From assembly GCA_907163375.1 (NCBI GenBank), contig CAJQUW010007117.1:1-64000 (forward strand): DNA of 64,000 nucleotides, given 5' to 3'. The stretch comes from Prostheceraeus crozeri. Lineage: Eukaryota > Platyhelminthes > Polycladida > Euryleptidae. The first letter of the stretch is position 1. Every line of letters begins with the position of its first letter. The translations under genes and the position numbers were made by a program. Below the pieces are notes generated by a model. It was not told where the DNA came from. It made no database searches and saw only the letters and a program-made list of their open reading frames with translations. This document shows positions 18,365 to 29,379 of this stretch, one piece after another.

Positions 18365-20221
18365 TCATAGGCTTTTCAAAATATCACTTCGAAATCTAAA
18401 TTCTTCCGGACACTGTTGTGTAAAATCAATAAATAAGTAACCGTGTGGTTTTTCAGTTGCTGCTTGAAAAATTTCAATTAAGGCTTTTGAACCTCTTGGC
18501 GAAACTTGTCGCGCTAAAATTTCAAATTGACTTCTATCTCGTGGATTCTTAAAGATAGCGTAATAGTGCGTATTCAGGTTTCGTGTGCGGGCTTCTTTCC
18601 CATCAGGAAACAAATTTCGCGTGATATAGATTATAAAGCACCTTTTGTGATGTGCTACGCGGGTGAACATATCTGTAACGTCTTTAGAATTTTCGCTTTC
18701 CTTCAATAGATCATCCAATACAACGACATCGTTGGACTCTATCTTATCAACTCGAATAATTCCTTCATTTCGAATAAAGTTACGACGTTGCAATTCCTGA
18801 AAGAGTGACGGCTGATAAATACCATAACACCAAATAACTCGATTGATAGGTTCCCTAAACAATTATTTTCTTTTGTCTATCGAATTCAGAGTGAAAACAG
18901 TTTTACCTGCATGGGATGCACCTGATTAGTGATGAAAATTTTCCGGAAAATTTTCAATCAAAATTTTTCATGGAAAATTTTGGAAAATTTGAAAGTTCTG
19001 ATTTTTTGTGATAGGCCCTATATGCTTTGACCGCTTCCACAGCCGAGGCAGCTACAAACCAATAGAATGGGTCTATAAAACTGGTGATTTTGATCATTAT
19101 TTTGAATAAAACAATTTTGAAAAATGAAGAAATTTGAATTTTTGTGATATAATTTTTACGTTTTCTATCACAGCCGAGGCATAGACACATCATTGTCCTA
19201 AAACTCTTGATTTCATCATATCATTTCGATTAAAACAATCGTAGCAATACGAATTCCGTCCGCGGATTTTTGAGCATTCCTTTGCCAGCATGCGGCAATT
19301 TGTTGCCATTTTTAACATTATAGCACAGACATCTTTTGGGACAACGTGATTTTTTTCCTTTACAATAGGAGTATAATTTCATGCATTGTGAAAGATCTGG
19401 AGCAAAAATAATGCACTTTATTGGGGATTTTTTTATGGCTTGAAAGTTAAGCTTCATTATATGCAGCCTTGATTGCAATGACACAAATTCTTCATGTGTT
19501 GATGAACATGTGAAGCACAAGCACACAGTCGAACACAGCATATTAATATTACATATTATATTACATGAGCGACCATATATTGGAAGATATATAAAGACTG
19601 TAAACTCGTGAAATATTTGGAGACTAAAGATATCTGTGATGAGTAGAAGAATATCTACATGATAGCTTCTAACTTCTGGCGTATTGTCCGATATCTTCGT
19701 GGATGACAAACTACACATCTTCCATTTCTAGCTCAGATGGTTCAGATAGTTCCAAATCGATTTCAGATCTACTTAAATGAATTTCATACATTTCCAGATG
19801 AATTGGAGATTCTCATGTTGAATCTAAGATCATTTCAAAGTTGAGTTTCTGACAGATATCTCAAATTCAATTACAGAAATCTGAAATCCATTTCATGTTT
19901 GATATTCAGTTGGAAAGATCTGAAATAGACATGGAGGGTGCAGTTGGTCCCAAAAGTTAACATGCAGGGATGATAGAGAAGTTTTCGGTCTTTGAATATT
20001 ACATACTCTTTTCAAACGACTGCAACAAGTCTCCAAAACAAAGGCAAAAACGTCAATCACCGAAAAAAAAATTTTAAAATTGACCATTGGAAAATTTTCC
20101 GGAAAATTTTGAAAAAATTGGAAAATTTTGAAAAAATTGGAAAAGTTTCTGGAAAATTTTCAATTTGCATCACTAGACCTGATACAGTCAGAACTTTACC
20201 ACATCGAAGTCTGAAATCCAT
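18365..20221 (-). pseudogene. Polinton genome-packaging ATPase, split at the P-loop
   Basis: Family role: FtsK/HerA-type ATPase that packages DNA into capsids. The 5' piece (20,176-20,221) begins MDFRLRCGKVLTVSG. The 3' piece (18,365-18,926) resumes with ASHAGKTVF, so the Walker A motif GASHAGKT is cut by the hAT-like element at 18,927-20,175. Further on are a TAA at 18,863-18,865, Walker B NDVVVLDDLL, and the conserved TRNLFPDGKEARTRNLNTHY and YYAIFKNPRDRSQF blocks. The C-terminus YLFIDFTQQCPEEFRFRSDI is typical. Two lesions, the insertion and the stop; otherwise the frame is well kept. Confidence 0.88.
18927..20175. mobile_element. Non-autonomous hAT-like element
   Basis: Ends TAGTGATGAAAATTTTCCGG (left) and TAGTGATGCAAATTGAAAAT (right, read inward), followed by multiple GGAAAATTTT repeats at both ends. 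The flanks are CACCTGAT (18,919-18,926) and GACCTGAT (20,176-20,183), an 8-bp duplication with one mismatch, the hAT size. Interior 1.2 kb is AT-rich, with CACAGCCGAGGC appearing twice. No transposase is recognised. Confidence 0.75.
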
Positions 20222-20252
20222 TTTAATACTTTGAGATTCAACATTTGCATGA

Positions 20253-20647
20253 TTAACTCTTAGAGCCAAAGATACTACCCAATACGTTGCCCACTACAGG
20301 AGCTAACATCGGAAGTAGTGCTGAAAGGAAAGCACCCTTTTGTGACAGAGTTTTCCTCTTTCTTTGAAGGGTGATTTTAGGATTGGAGATGAATCGTAAT
20401 TTTGTAGTATATCGCTTAAGTAACTTTCGTTGTTGTGGTGATAATTTCTTTGTCCTCAAACTTCTCACATGAGGAAAAACTTCTCGAATAAATTTATCAG
20501 TAGCATGTGTATAGCATTATACCGATGATTTCCTTTCATTCGTTGAAGAGCTCGAATGGCTGTAGAAAATTTTGAAGACTTTCGACTTTTACGTCTCGCC
20601 ATTTTTCTCTTTACCATTGTCGCAACTTGAGTTTTCCATATTTGCAT
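20253..20647 (-). pseudogene. Polinton basic protein with hydrophobic tail, frameshifted
   Basis: The N-terminal frame has MVKRKMARRKSRKSSKFSTA and IRALQRMKGNHRYNAIH. A frameshift at about 20,500 leads to TDKFIREVFPHVRSLR and the downstream frame LRTKKLSPQQRKLLKRYTTK. It ends with KGAFLSALLPMLAPVVGNVL-GSIFGSK, a hydrophobic Gly-rich tail. The same layout (basic N-terminus, RALxxMKxxxR, KLSPxxR, QKGxxLxxLLP at the end) occurs in Polintons next to the ATPase. It may be a membrane-active or virion protein, inferred only. It ends about 30 nt upstream of the ATPase start. Confidence 0.65.
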
Positions 20648-20652
20648 AGGTA

Positions 20653-20871
20653 CTAACTTTTATGGCAGAAGTGACAATCAAAATGAGCTATATCACAGTG
20701 GCTACATTGACAGAGTTGAATACAGCAGCGTATGAAACAGTGTAAATGCAGGCAGAAAGTATGCTTACATCTCTTAAAGATGCGTTTTTCACTTCCATCC
20801 TTTCGCTTAAATATATCACACATATTTTCACTCTTACTAACAACTTCTAAAGTAAGTCTTTTTGACGACAT
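20653..20871 (-). CDS. Small Cys/His-rich zinc-binding-type protein
   Basis: ATG at 20,871 (MSSKRLTLEVVSKSENMCDI). The C-terminal half is dense in Cys and His: RIFKRCKHTFCLHLHCF, CCIQLCQCSHCDIAHFDCHF and a final CHKS. The pairs CxxxxxC, CxC, CxxC and CxxC suggest one or two zinc sites, RING/treble-clef like, but the spacing fits no family I can name. It lies 6 nt upstream of the basic-protein gene in the same direction, which supports it as part of the element's minus-strand gene series. An extended frame upstream to 20,982 is hydrophobic and probably not coding. Confidence 0.5.
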   Translation of the reverse strand: MSSKRLTLEVVSKSENMCDIFKRKDGSEKRIFKRCKHTFCLHLHCFIRCCIQLCQCSHCDIAHFDCHFCHKS

Positions 20872-21037
20872 GAACTTGCTAGCCTTTTCTAAATAATAGA
20901 CGCATGTACAGAAGGAATATACTTCGAGAGTAAGTAGACATAACTCGAAAACCAATTGTGCTACGATCAAGTACCATTGCATCTTTAAGTTTCTTTTATA
21001 GAAAGTTGAATGTAAATATGTGAAATTGCTTCAATCA

Positions 21038-22029
21038 CTAGACTGCTACCATAAATGCATCAAGACTTTGAGTAATTTTTCCCATATGTCTTTCAAAAAA
21101 TTCTTCAGGATTATCTACAACTTCCATTGAATAGGAAGCAAAGTGGAAGAAACGATCTGCTACCTCTTCTTTCCCAAAATGACTGAAATGAATTTTTGCA
21201 ACTAATCGCGCCATTACAATTTTATCAGAAAACGTATTCATTAACTTAAAAAATAGTGTGCTAGTATCACCAATAACTGATTTGATGTTAATCTCATCTT
21301 TATGAAATGTTATCACATAATCTTGAATAGTCCCTTTTAAACTTTGTCTATGAAAACGCAATGTTCCACAATCATTTGAGAAAAACATTGTCATCCTGCA
21401 TCTATCCCTCCAATTGCATGAAAAACAACAACTCTTTACATAAAGCTTTAATTGAATGACTTCTTCAAGCATGTATTACAAATTTTGGGTTTGAAACAAA
21501 TAAAATAGATACAGTTGGTAACTATCATACAGAGAGCAATAAAAACCAAACCTTACTTTGACAGTGTTGAGGTAAGGAGGAAAAGAACATTGATTATGAA
21601 TGTAACTACTACAACGAACATTTGAAATGGGAGCACTCAGTTCCTTGAAACGTTTCGTAACTTCATGATAGTGTTGATTAACTCTACTATCCCAAGGGGG
21701 AAGTAGAATATCATTAATGACTAGATTACGGAAAAGCTTTCTCTCCTTGGAGGGATCATTACAAAAGATACGTACAACATTGAAGGCTGCTAGCCATCTT
21801 TTAAAGTCAATAAGAAGAGCACTTTCACTAGGAAGACGAAATTCTTGTAAATATTGTTGATTAAGTCCATGAATATGTTTTCTCGCCCATCCATCAGCTT
21901 TGGGATCACACTTGGCATGATGATGATAAACACTAAGAATCTGATATGAGCTAATGTCCATGGCAATAGCACTGAGCTCCTGTACAAGATCACCCTTACA
22001 ATCCATAAAAATGATGGTGGATGACTAAA
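21038..22029 (-). pseudogene. Exonuclease-like (DEDD-type) Polinton gene, in two ORFs
   Basis: After a splice-acceptor-like TTTTCTTTTTAG (about 22,030), the frame reads STIIFMDCKGDLVQELSAIA, like the first strand of DnaQ/DEDD exonucleases where D-x-E/K begins the active site. Here the usual Glu appears as Lys. Next are ILSVYHHHAKCDPKADGWAR, KHIHGLNQQYL and LLIDFKRWLAAFNVVRIFCN. I recall this H-I/V-H-G-L family from invertebrate mobile elements, and its function is inferred. The first ORF ends at 21,476. The second (21,038-21,472) continues with EEVIQLKLYVKSCCFSCNWR to the end. A GTAAGG donor near the end of ORF 1 suggests an intron, or there is a frameshift. Confidence 0.5.
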
Positions 22030-22067
22030 AAGAAAATTACATAGTTTTACTCATCGGATGAAAAATC

Positions 22068-22260
22068 CTATAACATATTACAATATGAAGAAGTGCAACG
22101 ATGCTGTTCACGACAAAATACACAAATAACATGATGACAGCGAAGAAGTGAAATGTATCTGATAAGACCACGTCTACGACACTCAAAGCACATAAGCGAA
22201 TTGTCATAAGGTAGAGATAGGAAAGGATTAGCGATTCTCCTTCTTTGATTTGCGTTTTCC
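22068..22260 (-). CDS. RING-like zinc finger exon
   Basis: The frame contains RIANPFLSLPYDNSLMCFEC, then RRRGLIRYISLLRCHHVICV and FCREQHRCTSSYCNML. The pattern C-x2-C-x13-C-H-H-x3-C-x2-C-x4-C is RING/treble-clef like. It overlaps the end of the preceding frame, so it is either a separate exon or joined by frameshift. It may be spliced to the exonuclease-like region, because GTAATATG (donor-like, about 22,075) and TTTTCTTTTTAG (acceptor) frame a roughly 57-nt gap; the phase does not fit exactly. Confidence 0.4.
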
Positions 22261-22983
22261 GGCAACATTCTTCTCTGACTTGTGCTTCCCACCGCTCTCG
22301 TTGAGGATTTCATCAATAATGTTATTAACATCTGGCTGCTTCGGTATATATAGGATGGATTGAGTAAGCATTGTTATAGAGGCCAATTTATTATCCTTAT
22401 GATAACCATAATATAGTCCGCTTATTGTGCCGCTTATTATTATATTCCAAGTGCCTTCTGCGAGCTCTTCACACCTGATGGGCGCTATTTGTTCTCCATC
22501 CTGTCGATAGTAAGAGCACCAATGCGATAGTGGTAGAGAAAGTCGTTCACCTTCCCATATCTTTTTATATGGTGTATCCTTGTCATCTCTCGCTCTCCAC
22601 ACTTCGTCAAGGGGAGTAGGGATATCCATATTTAGTGTCACAAATTCTTCAATAATGTCAAGCTGGCGACGTATGTAGGCAGCTACAGGAATGATTCCTC
22701 TTCACACTCACGTCTGTGGAAGGGATCATTCCAGTTTCCATCGCTATGGCATGATCGAAATAGCGTATGCCTTGTCTAAATTTACGCTGTAGGGGTGTAG
22801 GATTATGTACCTGTGTTGTTTTCTCCACCGGTCTCAACTGTAGATGGCCTGATTGCAGCGAACCTTGCACCGTCTGGACATCAGCATCTAGTCTGGTAAG
22901 TGATGTAGAAGCCTGAAAGCGGAAAGATGCGATTAGGTAAACACTCAAGACAGAAGGTGGAGGGAAGTTTTCTGACTTACCAT
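22231..22983 (-). pseudogene. Right-end gene of the element, ATG-only first exon
   Basis: Exon 1 ends with the ATG (22,981-22,983), followed by a 68-nt intron (GTAAGT...CTTTCAG, 22,913-22,980). Exon 2 begins ASTSLTRLDADVQTVQGSLQ in phase and continues TPLQRKFRQGIRYFDHAIAM. Near 22,700 the frame changes to IPVAAYIRRQLDIIEEFVTL. It then reads NMDIPTPLDEVWRARDDKDT, LSLPLSHWCSYYRQDGEQIA and LASITMLTQSILYIPKQPDV, ending in a Lys-rich tail. No domain is recognised. A TATA-like CTATAAATA lies at 23,077-23,085, with CCAAT motifs upstream. The ATG-then-intron layout matches the polymerase gene at the opposite end. Confidence 0.55.
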
Positions 22984-23076
22984 TCTAGTTGAAAAGTAGG
23001 ATAGATGAGCTGAGAGAACGTGCGTCCGTCACTTATACGATTCAAAAATAGAATGATTATCACTCTAAAGTCTCAT

Positions 23077-23085
23077 TATTTATAG
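23077..23085 (-). promoter_or_regulatory. TATA-like element of the right-end gene
   Basis: On the minus strand CTATAAATA, about 95 bp upstream of the ATG-only exon. Two CCAATGA sequences lie 25-45 bp further upstream. Confidence 0.45.
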
Positions 23086-23189
23086 AGAAATCCATGATTC
23101 TCATTGGATGATGATCCTCATTGGACAATAGCATCAAGCTGATTCCAAATCTGGCCTCCGTTTACCAATCCGAGGTGGAATTCACACCA

Positions 23190-23283
23190 CGGATGTAGAA
23201 TTTGACGCTGATTCCAAATCTGGTCTCAGATCTACCATTGGAGCAGCCGTTTAGACGCTAGAGCCCAAAACATCCCACAGTCG
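23190..23283. repeat. Direct repeat A
   Basis: About 94 bp, repeated at 23,517-23,610 with about 85% identity (shared AGAATTTGACGCTGA, CAGATCTACCATTGGA, CGCTAGA and CCCAAAACATC). A partial third copy of its GATTCCAAATCTGG part is at 23,141. It lies just beyond the right-end gene of the Maverick-like element and may belong to its terminal region or to flanking DNA. Confidence 0.7.
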
Positions 23284-23516
23284 CCGCTAACTCTGTCGTT
23301 TTTCGCCAATCTCCCAAATCTTAAATGGCGTCTCAAATCTAAACGAAGACAGATATGAACAAGCCGTTTGTTTCACTGAATTTGTCTCACTCTTAGCTTT
23401 CAAACGAGCTATTGCACGACTTTCTACAATCTCTAGAACCAAAGTTGGAAGCAACGCTGCCGAGGGGGGACGTCCCAAACATTTTTTCTCTCCGATGGCG
23501 CTGGAAATCACCTTAC

Positions 23517-23610
23517 CGATGCAGAATTTGACGCTGAACCCGAATCTGGCCGCAGATCTACCATTGGAACAGCCGGTTCCACGCTAGAACCCAAAACATC
23601 GCAACGCTCA
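23517..23610. repeat. Direct repeat B
   Basis: Second copy of repeat A. The 230-bp spacer has a 74-codon open frame on the minus strand without recognisable similarity. Confidence 0.7.
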
Positions 23611-24489
23611 CTCTACCCAACCTGGTCGGCCGCCCAAGTCTACACGGACACTCTCAACCAAGGGGGGCGCTGTGTTTAAAGTGGAGGTTTGCTTACTACT
23701 GATGCTGTTTTTCTGAATCCCCTTTCAATGCCTATTCCAAAAAATCTCTTTTTAGAATCGAATACAACATAATTGAAAATCGTTGCTCATAAAACAACAA
23801 AGATCTATTCACGAGTTTAATCGCAAATCCAACTGAATCCTTCAGAAATCTTTAGAAAAGACAGCGAAGTAAATGAAATATGAAAACAAGAGCAAATCTG
23901 AATACTTCAAATTCAAAATTCCCATAGTGTTTGACGAAATTGAGCATCAAACAAAACGATTAAAGTTTACGTTTGAATCCCATTACGAAGTAGGAGGATC
24001 TTGATGCACGACTAATGAGAAAGGATAATCTTCAAAAAAGCAAAAATTGATAATAAATAATGGAGAGCGTTTTTGAGCGCCGATTTTCTTTGCCTTGTAT
24101 TCGCTTCTAATGAAAGAGGTTTGTTAGAATGTGCACTGAGCAGGTATGCTGGAATTGTAATTGATAGGACTTCTTCTACAATTACAATACTGTTGTCCAA
24201 AGATAGGCAATGACAAAATGATAATTTCAATGTGCTAATTTGTGTAAGAATATCATTTTGCATTTATTTCTATAAATATAAATGTTGAATTATGTCCCCT
24301 GTGAATCCTTCCTTCTGTCAGCAGTACTGAACAAAAAGCTGGTTGACACATAGGCCTATATCTTATGATTTTACAAAATGCTTGCTTGGATTCCTAATTA
24401 TTATTTTCAGGAATTCCGGGCTTATTCTTTTGCAATTTTATAACCTCAGTCTTACGAATACATTGAAGCAAAGTGCTTTCCATGCGTAA
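23611..24489. other. No gene recognised
   Basis: AT-rich DNA between the direct repeats and the piggyBac element; short open frames show no family features. Confidence 0.5.
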
Positions 24490-24493
24490 TTAA

Positions 24494-27400
24494 CCCTTTG
24501 ACAGCGATAAGAAATTGCTAAGTAATTTTAATATTTTTTTTCTCTGATATGAATAAGAAGTGACTAAGATAACATATTTTTAACTTAAATATTTCAATTT
24601 TTCAATACTGTCCGAAATCTGGGATGGGTCACAGGTGACCCAATCGCCGGTAAAGGTAAAAGTAATCGAAATATGTGAAATTGTAAATTTAGTCTGTATG
24701 TACTTTATTATGATTAAATTACTATCTGCATATTGTTTATGATGATAAGTAGGTATTAGAATAAACACTATTCATTGAAAAAAGTTAGATAAAAGTTCGT
24801 TTTTCATGTACGTGCATATAAACTTCAGCATATAATTCATTTACAGATGATTATGAAACATTTGGAAACAATTTCGTTCCTTGAGCAAACAAAGAGGTAC
24901 ACTGCACGTTACACATGAGACAAAGGTTTTTCTGTTTTGTTTCGCCTTTGCGCAACGAGCACAACGCTTCCTATCACCAAACGTAGGAAGATGTGCTATT
25001 TCACCAGATGAAGGAATTGATGTAAATTTCCTTTTAGTTGCCTTTGATTTGGAAGAAGCCCTTTAACGGCTTGAGTATTGAGCAATCAAACCTTCAGCAA
25101 CACTAAGTTTGAAATTTTTGAGATCAATGTTGTCTGATGTGAATTTCCTGAAAACTATATGAGAATTGACACAAGCGATGTCAATCAAATCAAAGAAAAT
25201 GCGCAGGTAGAACCTGTATTTTGATCTTCTGTCCAATTGATAAGTGGTCTTCAATTGGTCTGCAAGGTCCACACCTCCCATTCCACTATTGTATTGCTTG
25301 ATTACCAGTGGGCAATTTATTGCAGTCTTTCCGCTTGTTCCTTTCTGTCGCCTATACACAGAACTTACTTCGTCGGCTCCATCGACATTGTTTGCCAGAA
25401 CTACGACCGACCTGAAATCAGAGAGTTGATAAAACTATCATGCAATTTACATACATTTATACTTCGACACAAACGTAGTTTTAAAGAGTTCTAAACAATC
25501 TAACAATCTTACCTAAGCCTGTACCTTTTATCTCAATATAGCCTATTCGTAGTTAGGCTTCTAGAACACTCCTTACGGATTAGATAAAGTAATTTCTTAT
25601 AACGCTTACAATGATTTTTAAGTTCGGATGAAAAATGAAAACATAAGAAACATTATGATCAGAATTATGAATATGTCAAGCAGCCGATACATCAGAACGA
25701 ACCTGTTATCCATCCATTTGCAACAAAGAATTTGATTCGAAAATTTGAAATCGATATCGCCTCGCTTCATACATTTGTCCTCCTGAAAAGGTCAATTCAG
25801 TTATAACAGTAACACAGTTGAACATTATTTTTAAATGTTCAAAATCCATTCCTTTTACTATATTTGATAGATCGTCGAAATTATGTTTGATATCTATAGA
25901 TATTAGATCGAAGTTCATAAACATACAAATATGAGAAATCAAAAATATATCGAAAAATCTGGCGCCACTTGACTACATGCGGAAATTTCTGTATACTGAT
26001 AAAAAATATATACGTGCACCGCTACTAAATCTGAAGAATGACTAAAACTTGCCCCAACATATTGCTGAGGTTATAATATTGTTAAGAGCATTAACCTTCA
26101 GTTTGCAGGAGCTTAAAAATTAATAGGCTTGAAAATTTAAGTAATCATGGTAATTTACTTAAAATTCTAAGACATTAAAAAATAGTTGCAACTTCACTTA
26201 CTTTTAGACGGCGTGGCATGTTCTTTCTGTTTACTCTTGCAGTCCCCATAGCATAAATCCCATTTTCAAATAATTGCTTGATCAACCTTGGACTTGTGAA
26301 GAAGTTGTCGAAAAAAACTTGACAGTAAGAACCGTTGAGTTTCTCACATAATTGTAGAACCACACTTTCGCCTAAGTTGTATTCTTGCGTTGCAGTTTTG
26401 CGAGCAAGATAAATATCAAATTGATACACGTATCCAGTTTTGCTGCAGCATCTAAACCACATCTTAAAACCCCACTTGATGAGTTTTGACTTAATATACT
26501 GTTTCATAGACGATTTACCTTTAAATTTTATCATATGTTCGTCGACGCTTTGCGAATCAGAGTTCTCAAGCGATGCTTGGAAAGCGCAATTTAAATGATT
26601 AATTACGAATCTAACTTTAGCCGCTTTATCACTTGTCGAATTATCCTCCTGCGTATTATCAGAAAAATGTAAATTCTGTAGAATTAGTTTGAATCTGTCT
26701 CGTGGCATGGCACACTTCACACCATCATTTCCCATGTAAGTGGCTGTTGACCAATAATCATCAATTGATGGCAATTTATTAATTGACATAATATAGTTCA
26801 AACCAATAAAAGCTGACATTTCTTCTGCGTTTGTCATGAACGCTCGACCATGTTGCTGAGCATATAAGTTCGTCTGTTCAACAATATGAGAAATAAGAAC
26901 TTGCCAATTTGTCACTGTCTTGAAAGTATCCAAAGGTGGCGAGTCGACACTTAGATTGCATAAAACCTCTCCAACTAAATTGCATTCTTTTCGATCTATG
27001 GGAAGTTCTTTATTTCTCCAAGTCCAGTCAGGTTCTTCTACAGGTGCCTTTTCTTTCTTGTTAGCATCACCTTCACCATGAATCGTTGCTGCTGATATAA
27101 GGGGGAAAGACGTAGTTGGCTCTTCAGCTGAAATGTCTCGTTCTTCTGATTCGGGGCATATGAACTCCGTATCGGAATCATTCATCAAGTTTAAAATGTC
27201 TTCTTCATCGTCGCTGTTTACTGACTCGAGTAGCGCGTATATTTGATCAGAATTCATTTGAGTTATATTGAAATATCGCTTTTGTGATGAACTGTTGGTG
27301 GCCATAACGAAGCAAAATAGAAACACTCACAGAGACGGCAGAATCAACGATACTCCTACACTTTACAGTTGTCGAAACTGGTGATGCTACTCTCTTTGTA

Positions 27401-28151
27401 CTTTTATCGAATCAGCGTTCAGCTATCAGTCACACAATCTGTCTGTGAGGCTCACATGAAACATACACAATACGTGTATTGAAGCGTCATACTCTGCATA
27501 CTCCCGTACCACTACGCAGAATCTTTCAGCGAATCAGCATTCATGCACTAGACCATGGATATCCATGCTCAGACAAGAAGTCTATGAAGCTCACGTGAGA
27601 CCCATATCAACATAGCGATTTTCTTACAAATAACCTACATGAACACAAGCGATGTAATCTGCTATTTGAATGCTAACCGATAACCAATGTTCAGAGGATT
27701 TCAAATGTAATATTCACAAGAGATTTCCCATCAATATGATAAATGACGAAAAAATTGAAATTTTTACCCTTACCGGCGATTGGGTCACCAGAGACCCAAA
27801 CAGCAATTTCATCAGTTCTTGAGTAAAAAAAATAAGAAATCGAAACTCGGTTTTCAGATGTTATTTATGACTAGTCTAACAATTCATGCAACCCTGATTT
27901 GCTTTATCACTGTGCTTGGTTTCGTCTAGGGGACGGCAAATGTGTTGAATTTTTTTTTTCAAATTTATCTGTATTCAAATCATTAAGAAGAGAACACAAA
28001 TATATATGCAATCAGTCCATATCCCATGAAAGTATTATTTTACGATATATATTGTATAAAGAAGGTGAGAAAAATTACATCAATATACGTCACCCCACAT
28101 ATATAACCATTCAAAAACTTGGGTCACCAGAGCCCAATCGCCGTCAAAGGG
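24494..28151 (-). mobile_element. piggyBac element with TTAA target duplications
   Basis: Inverted ends CCCTTTGACAGCGATAAG (left) and CCCTTTGACGGCGATTGG (right, read inward), flanked by TTAA at 24,490-24,493 and 28,152-28,155. Subterminal inverted repeats with GGGTCAC...GTGACCCAATCGCCG-type sequence occur near 24,626, 27,770 and 28,120. It holds a spliced minus-strand transposase. Length 3.66 kb, almost complete. Confidence 0.93.
24841..27305 (-). pseudogene. piggyBac transposase, two exons, one stop
   Basis: Starts MATNSSSQKRYFNITQ at 27,305 with an acidic N-terminus (VNSDDEEDILNLMNDSDTEF). Core blocks: MSAFIGLNYIMSINKLPSID, AMPRDRFKLILQNLHFSDN, SVDEHMIKFKGKSSMKQYIK (first catalytic Asp), KWGFKMWFRCCSKTGYVYQF and VFFDNFFTSPRLIKQLFENG (second Asp). 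The intron at 25,412-26,201 has GTAAGT...TTTCAG. Exon 2: SVVVLANNVDGADEVSSVYR, QYNSGMGGVDLADQLKTTY (third catalytic Asp). A TAA at 25,063-25,065 precedes the C-terminal Cys-rich domain (RKRCARCAKAK ... SCVTCSVPLC), which ends at 24,841. A single nonsense mutation separates it from an intact frame. Confidence 0.9.
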
Positions 28152-28155
28152 TTAA

Positions 28156-29304
28156 ACTACAAATGATAAAAGGCTTATTAAATTTTGATAAAAAAGCCAT
28201 AAAATTTCATTAATGATTTCATGACAAAATTAATGCGCACTTGTAAATTCATTAAATACATTTTCCAGATACATTCATGAGAAAATCATTTTTATTAGAC
28301 CCTAATTAATTGTTCTACGTCAATTCTGAAGCCATCACACGGGACTGAAAACTAAATGATACAAGAATCGCTTCACCAAGGCTACCAAATATTGATCGTA
28401 GGATAGGTTTAGGTTAGGCTTAAAATGACTGGGGGAATGTGTGCATGTTTTTTTTAAATACCCGGACATAAATTCAGATTTTGATGAGATCCTCGACAAG
28501 TTTTCAAGGAAACAGGTTTGAATGTTCTCTCGATCGGTACGAATGAGTTTATTCCTTTTGATTTCAATTTTTCACTATAGCCTGCCTGACAAATTGTATA
28601 GAAATTCAAGAATTGGTTTAGACTCATGAGTACTTGTAATAAGATATGTTACAAGAGCTTGAAATAATCCTATTAGCCTACTGCATTAACTTTGCATAAA
28701 TCTTAATGAAATTCTAATATTTTCTGATTCTTCATGTCAGCAATTATTGAAAACGTACATGCATAATTGAAAAAAAATTCACACACAATTTGTCTCCCTT
28801 TGAAATACTGAAAGGTTTGAATTAAAACACTGTCCTCGAACACTGTCAATTCCTGCCTCGAAAAATTAACTGATATTGTTGGATGCCTACTGTATTGTTT
28901 CTGTTTAAGCCATCAGAACCATTATGTAGAAAATGCAGGCCTGCAAAGTTGACCTGTTACACCGAAATTTCCATTATCTGGAGTGATGGTAGATAATCAC
29001 CACCTACATGTATATCCGAATAAATTTTCCCGTGCTTTGTGGGTATTTTATTGTTATGTTCAATTTCTTTATTGCAATGGGTTCCGTGAAATTTCCGACC
29101 GTGTTGTCAAGCGTGAGCAAGATTGTGATGAGATGCGAACTCTTCACGAAAAATATATGGCAACATTGTAACAAAATCTCTAACATTTCCCATCAATATA
29201 GCCTTGCTGATTGAAGTGATTGATCTTTTGATTTTTCGGCATTTGGTAGGCCGGCTAACAGTAGTAGGTAAGGTTGAATTATAACTAAACTTATCATCCC
29301 GCTT
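28156..29304. other. No gene recognised
   Basis: AT-rich non-coding DNA; the open frame at 29,008-29,214 shows no conserved features. Confidence 0.5.
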
Positions 29305-29379
29305 CCCGAGAAAAAAACCCTGTAAACTTACTAAAAAGCCAAGCTAAACAGAGAAAACTTTTGAAGACGCCGAGTTAAC

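Noticed and set aside
19230..19718. Open frame of 162 codons inside the hAT-like element
   Set aside because: No hAT transposase motif (dimerisation or BED domain) and Cys/Phe-rich random-looking composition.
22690..22725. A 29-nt intron (GTGAGT...CTGTAG) explaining the frame change in the right-end gene
   Set aside because: Too short for splicing, and removing it does not give the downstream conserved-looking frame; a frameshift is simpler.
23287..23511. Minus-strand frame between the direct repeats
   Set aside because: No conserved pattern; lies in repeat-rich non-coding DNA.
25237..25494. Plus-strand frames opposite piggyBac exon 2
   Set aside because: Shadows of the catalytic QYNSGMGGVDLADQ exon.
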